Of a stretch of 64,000 nt of DNA, positions 13,101-23,500 are shown in pieces. The DNA lies in contig MEHQ01003742.1 in the NCBI GenBank assembly GCA_008828725.1, positions 51,931 to 115,930 on the forward strand. Reading direction: 5' to 3'. A program made the translations under genes and the position numbers. The notes under the pieces are model-generated. The model was not told where the DNA came from. It ran no database searches and saw nothing but the letters and a program-made list of their open reading frames with translations. Numbering within the stretch: position 1 is the stretch's first letter; the number at the start of each line of letters is the position of its first letter. This stretch comes from Saccharina japonica. Lineage: Eukaryota > Sar > Phaeophyceae > Laminariales > Laminariaceae.

Positions 13101-14280
13101 ACGGCCGCACGAGTGTGGTTGAGGGAGGGTAGCCGGATGATCTGCGTAGTAGTCATTCTTATGGGTTCTGCTCTCACTTCAATAGTAGACGGTGGGATTC
13201 CGGAAGGCCGAGAACGCTAAGAACAGTTGGATCATAAATGACGTGGCGTCGTTCTTTTGTCAAGCACGCGAGATCCTTTAAAGGAACTACAGTAGTTCGC
13301 TCAAGTTGGCACGCGCAAATTTGCGCCGAGTTCATTATGCACCTCGCGGGCTGCAACGGACAAAGTGTTCCAATGCCTTGACTCATCCAACTCATCCGAT
13401 TTTTCAGCACTTCGTTTGTTCGCCCTCCCTCCGACTATTATTGCAGATAAAATAAACCAAACACCACTTTCAACACTGCTCACCATCCAAATTATTCATG
13501 AAACACACAAACAACACACGTAGGGCTCGTGCGCATTGTTTCGACAACGTCTTGCTGAGCAGCTGACGCCCAAAGGCTGACAAATAGGATGTTTAGTTTG
13601 AGCGAAAAATAAATGAAAAAAGGGTGTGTTGGGGGGGGGGGTCTCGGGTCCTTTTTTTCACCCGCCCTTGGCCTCCTTGTTATTTGCCTAACAGCTATAC
13701 TCGTACTGCTGTAATACATACCAAGGTACCAGGCACTTGGTAAATAGCTGCGGTAAAAATGTATTTACGATCGCACGACGTCGCATCGAACATGAACCCT
13801 CTGCCTTCTGTCATCGAGGAGGCTCGAACTAAAACATCAACGACTACAGCAGTAATAGTCGTACTGCTGCTGTAGTACGATATTATACTCGTTCACAAAG
13901 TGCCTCGCACCCTTGCGCCTTGTTTTGCTGGCACACGATTCGACTATACGCCTACTGGTACAAGTTCAGCAGCATGCTCAACGCCAAGGGTGATTCCTCG
14001 CGTCCTAACGGAACGCCGACAAGGCCAGTTCACTAGCGGGTGGCACTGACCGACCTTTCCAGATAACCGCTGGAGAATCCACGGGTGCAAAGGTGGCCAA
14101 GTTGGCAGTAGATCCGCCTGCACAAGCGCCGAGCAGAGACTTCACCAAGTCGCCATGCTGATGGTGTGATACCACCACGACCTCGCTGCACCAAGGGGAC
14201 CTCGACGCGATGCCACCTGCTAAAATAACAAGTGGTTGCACGTCTCCTCGCGTTCCAAACGCAATGACCGCCACTTTCAT
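2927..14280 (-). CDS. GT28 glycosyltransferase - FkbM methyltransferase fusion protein
   Basis: Twelve exons (high to low coordinate): 14280-14055, 12099-11960, 11571-10495, 10086-9975, 9198-9023, 8477-7937, 7381-7258, 6479-6362, 5606-5499, 5017-4922, 4275-4141, 3370-2927. All introns are GT-AG and every phase matches, giving about 1,098 residues. The start is the ATG directly before the family N-terminus, MKVAVIAFGTRGDVQP. GT28 signs: GTRGDVQP (9-16), FNMFALEGYHLAEK (about 107-120), GFGSM in exon 3, HHGGSGTTAAVLRAG (501-515) and the sugar-contacting DQ (526-527). A Pro/Ala/Gly-rich linker (about 607-690) leads to FkbM signs: EIFEDRTYARMG, SAM loop DVGANVG (756-762), acidic FEP (783-785), FYPRMPGNSTL, LLKIDVEGAELDVL (about 896-909), VVAEVH and a terminal VYATR. 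Exon 6 holds both the GT28 end and the FkbM start, so the fusion does not depend on joining distant exons. GT28 enzymes glucosylate sterols or lipids; FkbM enzymes O-methylate. The true substrate is unknown. The least certain exon is the last, whose middle is low complexity. Confidence 0.88.
6599..6640. repeat. Dispersed repeat copy (partner at 1713-1754)
   Basis: The sequence beginning 'ttatgagggtggtcacttga' is nearly identical to that at 1713-1754, same orientation, one mismatch over about 42 bases. This copy sits in intron 7 of the fusion gene. It is probably the remnant of a small mobile element. Confidence 0.8.
7937..8477 (-). other. Fusion-junction exon joining GT28 tail to FkbM start
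   Basis: This single 541-base exon of the fusion gene encodes about residues 578-758. Its start, KLRAACFGVKVRAENGL, matches the C-terminal helix region of GT28 enzymes. A Pro/Ala/Thr/Gly-rich linker follows. The second half carries the FkbM N-terminal block MPNGLRVW, EIFEDRTYARMG and DGDTIWDVG, ending at a GTGAGT donor inside the glycine of the SAM-binding loop. The next exon (7381-7258) begins with the remaining ANVGLAS. Upstream of the acceptor lies a CCTC-repeat tract that may act as its pyrimidine tract. Confidence 0.85.
8521..8560. repeat. GAGG microsatellite at a splice acceptor
   Basis: About ten GAGG units on the plus strand. On the coding (minus) strand of the fusion gene this is a CCTC tract about 45-85 bases before the exon 6 acceptor at 8478-8479, so it may form part of the pyrimidine-rich tract. 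Confidence 0.9.
10108..10163. repeat. GCA/CAG microsatellite near a splice acceptor
   Basis: An interrupted (GCA)n run on the plus strand, which is (TGC)n on the minus coding strand. It lies just upstream of the exon 4 acceptor of the fusion gene (exon begins 10086), next to a true pyrimidine tract ending in 'cccag'. Confidence 0.9.
12690..13680. mobile_element. Inverted-repeat element in intron 1 of the fusion gene
   Basis: About 50 bases near 12697-12745 ('caagggcgggtgaaaaaaag' and onward) return as the reverse complement at about 13625-13672, bounding roughly 0.98 kb. Both ends run into G/C homopolymers. Inside lies a 43-base tandem repeat. No transposase frame is evident, so this is probably a non-autonomous inverted-repeat element. 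Target-site duplication is not clear. Confidence 0.6.
12783..12895. repeat. 43-base tandem repeat, about 2.6 copies
   Basis: The unit 'ttcctatactaaatcctata' followed by 'taaccaatgacttttccag' recurs at about 12785, 12828 and 12861 with few changes. It lies within the inverted-repeat element of fusion-gene intron 1. Confidence 0.8.
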
Positions 14281-14543
14281 CCTGGCAGCACTGCCTGCTT
14301 GCTGCTTGCTGTCTTGCGCTGCACGCTGCACGGGTGCTGCGCGAGGTTACGCCGCATTCCTGCATCTCCCCCTCTCACCCGTTTGAAGAATCCTACTTTT
14401 TTGGCCATGAAACCTTTTTTAAATATATCCAGCAGGCAGAGGTGCCAGAACTCTCTTGTGTAGCAGGTGTAGGCCTGGCAGTGGGGTGCGCAGGTTATCC
14501 ACTACTTTGCGCAATACATTTTTAGTGGTGCAAGAGAGGCGGT
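14281..14543. promoter_or_regulatory. Shared divergent promoter region of GT28-FkbM gene and GCP4
   Basis: Only 263 bp separate the two outward-facing start codons (14280 minus and 14544 plus). The interval holds a T-rich/A-T-rich stretch near 14396-14430 (including 'ttttttaaatatatcc') that could serve as a TATA-like element on either strand. No transcription start can be fixed from sequence, and either 5' untranslated region may occupy much of the gap. Confidence 0.55.
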
Positions 14544-17500
14544 ATGTTGCACGAGGTGCTCGTCTCGCTTCTGGGCCACCCCGGATCGATTATCCAGGAG
14601 GAACCGGCCATCTCCACCGCTACTACTAGCAGTTCCGCCAGCGATGGTTTTAAATCAGGCAGCACTTTTCGTGTCCCAGACACCATCACCTTCCTCACTG
14701 CCACAGAACGAGCAGCCATCAACAGAGTTGTAGGCATAGGGAGCATCTACCGCGACCTCCGGAAGTTCTCCAGACCAAAAGCGCTCCTTTGGGTAGAGGG
14801 GGGCTCCTCTGCACCTGGCATAGATGGGAACTCTGGGCATGGAAGAAGGGAAGGAGATGGCTTGTATTTGCGCGCGTTGAAGGTTGGAGTGGTGGAGGTT
14901 CTGGACGAGTATGCTGAGCGCGTGGCCGAGGTGGAGAGGGATGTCATGGCCGATCCCACGCTGACACTGGCACGTGTGTACGCTGGCGTAAGGGAGGTGA
15001 GATTATGGGTGCCTGTTGCTAAGGCAGCAATGGAAGATTCTGTTGACATCTCCATGGTGCCCATACTTACGTGGTATGATACTCCAGTACGTGAGTGCCA
15101 GTGCCAGGAACAAACCTACCGTACTGCTGTAAGGACCGCGTACGAGTATTAAAATGGTGTTGATACTATTACTGAGATGTTTCTTACATTTCCAGCCAGA
15201 GTGGTATATGTTGCCATGATTGCACAGGTGTTCCGAGTATACTCTGAGTATCGAGTACATTTCGTACTCCGAGTACTGAGACTATTATAGTACTGGCGGC
15301 CTGAATACTCGGAGTACTTGGAATATGAGCAGTACTGAAGCACCAAATACTGCGAGTACAAGGAGTACCCGCAGTATCGGACCCCGAAATACTCCGAGTA
15401 TGGCAGTATCTGCAGTACAGAATCCCGAAATACTCCGAGTACGAGCAGTTTTCCACAGATGCTCCGAGTATATTCGATACTCCGAGTATAATTGGAGTAT
15501 CGAGTATTTTTCGTACTCCGAGTGCTGAGAGTATTAGAGTACTGGTGGCCCAAGCATTTCTGCTTTTTTATTACTATTTTTTTCAGAGTGAACAGATTCC
15601 AAGCATTCCCACCCTGTTCACTCTGGCCATAACGTGTTTTAAGAGGAAGAACAATCCCAAACTGGGTAATCCGAACCTTGTTCGGGAGGGCCGAACGGCT
15701 CGCTCGAACGGGGACAAAGCACGAGCTTAACTTGTTGGGGTGTTGCGACACTTGCCGGGAGGCCCATGGGGGTATGGGCATACATGAGATGACATGGGAG
15801 CAAGCGATGAAGCATATGTAGACGCCACATGACTCGCCTGCGGCAGCAGCCACGCGTGGTGACTATGGCCTAAGCAGGAGGCTCACGGGGGGGAAATCGG
15901 GTAGCGGACGAGACTCTGGCAATATATTAGCAAAAGTGCCGAATTAGTGTTCATATCGTAAAAAGTCCAGGAGTCCTCGTCGGGCCGCGACGGCGATATC
16001 AGAACTTGTAGATTCCCCCCCGAGGGTAACATTTCGATGGCTAGCGCTGCCTGCTCTGAGGCATGCCATGCGCTATACTTGCGTGTGAAGCTGTCCTCTG
16101 TGTCACGAGCACTCGCTGCCCCCGTGACGGCAGCCCCGTCCTAGACAGCTGTAGACGAGCTGCACGGTTCCGCAGCGAAGGTCATTTGGGTTATTTTATG
16201 CCTATTCAGGGTCCGTGGCCCAGAATTCCGATTGGACTCAAACCCCTACAAACAGCTTGAAATGGGACGAACGACCACGCATAATCTCGTTCCTTTCCAA
16301 ACAGTGAAGCCAGTCGAATGGAGTTAAGACACACGCCCCTAAAGCCCTCGTTGAAAGCTCGAACGTGTGGACGACTCTATCGCTATATTGGTGCTTTAGA
16401 CGGCGACGCGCATACGTTACGACGCGCGACGGAATATTACCCAACTGGTACTACTTAAACTCGTCGCCAAATAATGCCGTACCATTAGACCATTGGTACT
16501 ATGTTATATCATACTCCAAGTGCTGCGCTGCTGTACTGTAGGTGTGTATTATTATTCAATGCTGTGTACGTACAAAATACTGATTTTAAAGCCTTCCTTC
16601 GCGGAAAGTGATCGCGCATGAAACTGCTGTCATGCGTCGTGCGCACTGCGGAGGTCGTTGTTGGCGGAAAGGACAAGAAAGTGCGCTTTTATAGAATTAC
16701 TGCACTATTTATACTATTAATAGACCTACCTGCACTGCTGCCGCAATTAATCGCGCGTACGATATGAGTAGCCACCTGAAAAATGACCTCCTCGGTCGTT
16801 GGGAGTTATTCATACTATTACCAATAATACTATTAATATTACTATTAATAATACTTGCTCGAGAGGCCCCGGGCACCCAGAGTTGTGTTTGCACACTTGC
16901 TCTACTCGTACGGCACTAGCTAGTCTGCCTCGAACGGTATGCGCAGCCGAAGCTTGGGATTGGCAGTCTTCGCCGCAGCCAATAATAGTCCATTGCAGTA
17001 ACTGCATCGCAATATCGTCGTACAGCTCTTGGCCTGCTTGTGTACACACGCTGCCCTCTTGCAGAAGTTGCAACTCCGCCAAATTCAATGATGCAGTACA
17101 AGCACCATCACTTCTATGCAGTGCGCCTTCATCGCAGAGCTCAGGCGGTCACATGGTTTAGTCACATGCTTTAGTCACATGTTTTAGATTAAACACTCAG
17201 CGCTGCCCACACCGTGTTTTTTGTTCCGCAGTACACATCAATTTTGCCAGCGGTAGCGGAGGCGTGCGTGGCAGCCACTGCGGACCGGGAGCGGGGCCGG
17301 TTGAAGGGGGCCCAGGTGCTTGAGATTCTCTACGAGAGGAGCCATTTTGGAGCACCAGATGTGGGTAACATGCGGCACGCAGCACTGAACCCGGAAAGCG
17401 TTTTATGTGTTTGTAGGTAAACTTGCCCAAGCGCACCGACGCGCTGAACTGGCCGGCTCCAGATGAGGCCTGGTGGTTCCGCAGCGCTTTGAGCCGGTTG

Positions 17501-20500
17501 ATGTACTCCCACTGAATTGTAGTCGAGGGTCTTTGTTGGACTGCTTTTGCAACCGTTTACGCTTAGTCTGCTAGCGGAAATCGAAACATCGCCGGTGCTC
17601 TCGCCTTCGTTCCGACTACGCTCGTGATTTTCTACTGTGTGCTTCATTTTCTCGATGTCTGGTATTAAAGAGCAGTATGCTCCGCCAAACCCCTTCATCG
17701 CTGATGGACCATCAATGAGCCTCACCAATGAGCCTTACCGGCAGCTGTGAAATCCTTCTTTTTGATTGTGTGTGTTGGTTGGTTAGGTGAGGCGACGATT
17801 GTGCCGCCTTGTGTGGCACTGCAGCCAGGTGTTAATCAACCAGTGCGTTTCCTGGCTCCTCCACGGGCTGATCGTCGATCCATGCGGAGAGTTTTTCGTA
17901 CAGAAGAACGCACAACCCGCCGGTGAGAGCGAACGAGAGGGAAAAAACGCCTGTATCTACTGGCGTAACGACCGTCCTTGTGCACCCTCAACCGCCTCTG
18001 TACAGCTGCGGGACGGCGGCATCACTGCTTCGTTGTTATTTACGCCGCCCCCATAGCCATAGCCCACTGCGGCACAATAACGGATGTGTTGAGTAGTTAC
18101 GTAGTTCTCCACTGCCCCAGATGCGAATGCTAGGCGCTACCTTATGTACGAAAAATCATCGATAAACCTGAGAATACCACGTACCGAACAGACTTGTTGC
18201 AAATGTAATCGATTGGGTGAAGGTTCCACACTCTCTGGCTGTTCATGTCTCTGAACGCTGTACTAGGGAAGGATTTTGCCTTGCCCGCCTAAAGCGTATG
18301 AAGCGTCCATCCACGAGCTCCGACACTGCGAGAAGAAGTGCCACCTGCATTTGTATGCTGGTCGGCCCCCTCGCGCTTTCCCCACGTCCACATGTTGATT
18401 ACATGTTGACATGTTCACCCCTTAAGCCTTTCCCTGCTTGCGTAGGTAGGTAGGTAGGTAGGCCCCAACATCACCAAATACTCCGGATTATTATAGGGTC
18501 GAGAAAACAGCGGACGTGCGAAACTTGACTCGTGGCTCGAACTGCCTATATCTACCTCTTATGTAGCGCTTGGATGAGCCACCGAACAGAAAGCGGCCTC
18601 GACCGAAACATCTAACGAGACCTTCTTCCTCGCTCCGCAACTGCATGTTTCCACTGCATGTTACCAAAGCCTCAACGACAGCCAGTTCGGCCAGACCGGC
18701 TTTGTCTGCGGGCCTTGACGAACCAGGGAATGAGCGACATACAGGGTTCGAAGAGGGTGTCGAGGCGGCTTCAAGACGTGTCGGCGACTGGGGCGGCGAG
18801 GAGGAGTGGAATTCCACGTACACCGTTCGGTTAGCGTTGGTGCCGACTACCTTCGTGCCGCACAGGTAGGGGAGCCTGCACTTTCATTAGTTGCGTACCT
18901 TTACGGTCCAATCCACTGCAAGATGTAAGATGCTTTCGCGCTGCCCAATCCACTGCGCTTTGCTTAATACGTGGCATACTGCTGTAGGCCCTTCACTCGA
19001 TTGTTTTACGGCCTAACCTCGGCCTGCTTCTGTGTTGCCTCTGGCTTGAGCCCATCGGCTTTGTATTCGGCAATATTTGGTCCGCCCCGCAGCTCACGTA
19101 TAGTAGACAGCATTTCGTATCCCGTACTCCGGGCAATAAATTGAAAGCGGCATTTAACCGGCCTCTGCTCACAAAGGCCGTCACCACCAATACGTGCGCC
19201 AAGCCATCGGCGCGAGCCAGAGCTAATATGTTCACATGCACGACGCGTGACCTAGTCACTGTTAGTTATATAGCATAGACCACTGGCCTACTGAGTTACG
19301 TGACTGGGTAGGTCAGTGGTCTATACTATATAACTAACAAAATATATACTTTCGGGTTCATTGATTCTCACCATGCTGCATTGATCTCCGGGGCACTCCC
19401 CTCGCCCCGGACTAGTGTCCAGGAGCACATTATCATACTAATTCACAATGTCTACAGCGCGCACGCTCGAAAAGAACAAATTGTGAAATCGGCGGGAATC
19501 GAACCCCCGACCCTCCCTAGGGAATTACATAGCACTACCCACTGAAGCACTGAGTCACGTGACTAAGTGGTTCAGTGGTTCAGTGGTTCAGTGGGTAGTA
19601 GTGCCATACATTATTCCCAAGGGTGGGTCGGGGGTTCGATTCCCGCCGATTTCACAATTTTAACTGTCACCCAAATATGTTTTGAGTTATGCGCGGCACC
19701 TCCTTTCCTGTTGTTGCTGTTATTGCTGCTATTGTTTGTCACGCCTTGCAGGCTTGCGCAGAAGATGCTTTTCGTTGGAAAGGTGGTGCGCGTTTTGCAC
19801 CAGGCGAGTCCTCAGAGTACGTCCGCACAACCAAGCGCGCCATTCGCCGAATGGCCAGGCGAGTCGGGAGTGAAGGTAAGCAGCCCAGCAGCCCACTCCG
19901 TGCCTTCGTGCTTGGGGCCTCCATTGCCACACATCCATACACACACTGACACACATCCATCCAGTGGAGGCATCCTGTGTATATTGTGCAGACCAAGTGT
20001 TCGCTCCGATGCGTTTGCACCGTGCTTGTTTTACCGCGATTGCCTTATCTAGCCTTGACTTTCCTGCGCTGACTGACGCCTTTGACCTGTCTGTCATTCC
20101 CTACACCGACCAAATGTATCACCCAAATGGTTTCTTCGCTTTGCACTCGCCGGACCCTGACGGTGTATCTCTGACATCTCTGACAGTCCCCACGGTGTAT
20201 CTCTGACATCTCTGGCAGTCCCCTCGTTTGGTTTTGGGCACCGTGATGATTCCCGTTTTTCGCCCCGCGCTAGTTTTCTGGCACGTTCAACGTGCAACAG
20301 CGAGCGTATACGTAGGATACCAGGATCTGCAGTATAATTTTTGAACCCTGAGAACCGGACGAGGTGGTTGCCGATAGCACTACCTATGGTAGCAATGTAC
20401 CAAGTAAAATATTCCGAATCTCCTATCGGATCTGCGTACTCTACCCTATGATAGCGTTCACACGGCTACGTGAGATGTTTGCTTGTCGCTCGAACCTGAA

Positions 20501-23500
20501 CTGTCTGAAATGTGCGCACGGCCCCCTCCGTTGCTTGTCGCCCACCTTGCGATATGGCGGAATTATGTTGGCTGCATCACGCCACTCCACTCTTAGGGAG
20601 ACGGTTTGTCGACGGATCTCTCAGCAAATGTGCCAGGCGCTGGCGTTGTTGGTGCCGAGGGGGGTGGTGGGATGGGCGTGAGCGAAGCAGAAGTCCTGGA
20701 GCTGACGCAGCGGTGGTCCGAGTTGTGCGACCGAGAGGCCTTCAACCTCTTGGCGCTAGAGAGGGCGGTGCACGAGGTAAAGAATCGTCGGAAATCCATC
20801 AGTATGTGGAGCGACAATGGCTTGTATGTTGCACTCGTCACATTGTTGAGCTGTGGAAGGGTCGCCCTATGCTCGTGTTACAGCATACTCGCACATTTTT
20901 TTGTTTTTTGTTTTTTGTGTTCGCTGCAAATGCAGAAACCTTACGTATATATGCCGTGACAGCAGTAAATATCAGTGCTTCGATGTATGTACGGCATGCG
21001 GATGGATGCTGGGCGTGGTGTTGATCGGCTCCTTCGCCACCCTATCATATCTCAATCGTCCTCCGCCCTCGTAAATGACATCTATGGCCATATTTTCTTG
21101 CTTACGTTCCACAGATCAGTTATCAAATGTCCACGCCAATACCGGCATAAATTACTTCCGCTGCATGAACCTCAACTACTGTACATTTCTCTCGTCACCT
21201 TTCACTAACCCCGCCATGAAATGGTCTACTGCAGGCGCACGCTCTGGTTGATCAGCGATTGTACCGCCTGCTGGTGCACGTGTCCGGGTTAGAAAAGCAC
21301 CTGTCCAGTCTCAAGGGACTGTTTCTCATGGGCCACGGCGCTCTTTTCCACTCGTTCTTCGACAAGGCCAGGGAGGCCATGCATACTCCTGCAGGAGATC
21401 GGTGCGAGCTTGATGTCAATATTTGATCCATATGCGCGGAGTCATCGTGTCTTCCCTCGAGGGTTAGTTGGGTTGGCGACTTGATATACGCAGAAACCCA
21501 AGCGGCGGCGATGCTTGCGGGGAGTCTTTGTCACACAGGCGGCCACTCGCTGACCGCTTGTTTAGGCATTCGGGAGAGGTGCGCTCTTTGCCGTGCTCGC
21601 TCGGACAGTGTCGCTTCGGGGCTGCGCTATGTCTCCGCTCCCACTGAAGTATTTATGATATAATTTAGTGTCATGGAGTCTAGCCTAGAGCCAACGTTCT
21701 GTATCGTATGTCTTGAACTTACACGTATCACCGGGAGATCGGCTGCCCGAATTGTTTTTATCGAGTCCCAACTTAAAACCGATTGTGCCTGCCCCCATCA
21801 GGAGTTGTCCCGGGCGTAGCTGCTATCGCCTGAAAAAATGGTGGGTCGCCTCTCTGTACTGGTACACTGCAGTAGCTTTTATGTTCGCCGAATCATCAGA
21901 TCAACTTTGCGTACAAGTCGCTTTTCGTCAAGTGCTAATCATCCTTACATACAGTAAAACGCGATAGTCTGTCTTGATCGGTCGCCTCATGCATGCTTCT
22001 GCTCGCGCAGACAGTCGAACGTGATAATCTGTCTTGATCATTCGCCTCGTGTACCCTTCGCTTCGTAGGGCGGTGCTGGACCTGAACATGTGGCTGGCAG
22101 CGGCTGCCGAGGACAACGAGGGGGGCCACGCCTCGCTACGCTCCTCGGAAAGTACCCTCAGCAGGGTTGTCATTGCTCTCGACCCATCCGGCTTCACGTG
22201 CAAGACGTTTCACGACCTCACGGTACGACCCGTCTCCGGTTCCCGCATGTGTCCCCCCTTTGCTCTATTTTGTTTTTGCTCGTGTTTTGTTTGTGTCGAG
22301 CGAGAGGTTTGCGTGCACTGGTTTGGCTTTTGCACGAATTGACCTATACGGTGGTATGGTGAAGCACGCTCGCGCGACAGCAACGCTATTGGAGGCTGAT
22401 GTGGGGAGTATTGGTGGCCGTCACCGCTGCCGACACCTTTCAGGCACGAGGGCCCCGTGACTAGAGTAAATAAAAATACCATACCGGTGGCACACCGACT
22501 TTACTTTGCCACTGTTCGTGGCCCGTTCCGCGCCCTCTCCCCATGTTTAATGCGTTACTCACGCAGAAGCAGGGCTTTTGCGTGACCGGGAAGGCAAGGC
22601 ATAGCCCCAACAAGTCTGCTGTGTGCCTCTGTCCAGGCGGTCTCGATGCCCGATCCCCTCCTAAAAGACCGCCTTCCTCTTCGGCACCGGGCGAGGCAGA
22701 GGCTAAGCCAAGGTCGGCTGGTGGCTCCTTGTGGTACGCGTCTGATAGAGAACTACCTCGCGGTTTCACCAGCTCCGTTGCGTTTCGATGCGATCGTCCC
22801 CAGCTCAACGCCAAGGGGAGTGCAGGGGAGGAAAAGGTGGCCGACCCCGTAGGGAGATCGGGGAGCGTAAGCTTCGTAATGCACAACCATCGTCCTTCTT
22901 TGGCGGCGGGGGGTGAGGGGGGGGATGAGAGGTGGGGAGAACCAGCAGCGGTGCCGAACAGCTTGTCCGTGCAACTGGAGCCTGATGGCCACGGCGGCGG
23001 TCAGGTATTTCTCAGGTACTACACTGGAGCGTGTTGAGACTGCTGTGCGTGTACTGCCCTTGTGGTTGTTTGTGGTGTTGCCACTGCTGTTGCTTTTGAA
23101 TGGTGTTGTTGTTATCACATTCCTTCATCGCCCTAACATTGTGCGTGGTCACAAAATAGGCTCCATTGCTGCTGAAGGAGTAGAACAAAGCAAACGAGCA
23201 CATGTAACAAAATAGCAACAATTATGTAAGTAAACACGCGCAGCCATGGGCGAAACGTTTGGCTGGGGCGGCATTGTGCATCCACGTGGCGGCCCCTTAC
23301 GGTCAAGCCAGAAGGTTATGCACCCACAAGGTGCAGAATGTCTCGTACGACATGCGACGTCGTCCTCTCCCACCCTGGCGGGCGGCGTGCAGAACAAGTA
23401 TCTAGAAGAGAGGAGCCACCCGACACGTTGACCTTGCACAGGGATTGCGCACAACCAAGGCACACATCCCGTTACAGTGCCATCAACCTCTGTCGAACCC

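Noticed and set aside
18567-18681. Longer GCP4 exon 4 starting after 'ttatgtag' at 18566
   Set aside because: It would break the frame with exon 3. The acceptor at 18680-18681 restores phase, although its pyrimidine tract is weak.
19567-19660. Functional tRNA gene
   Set aside because: The B box is good, but the 5' half is expanded by repeats of 'gtggttcagtg' and the stem does not close.
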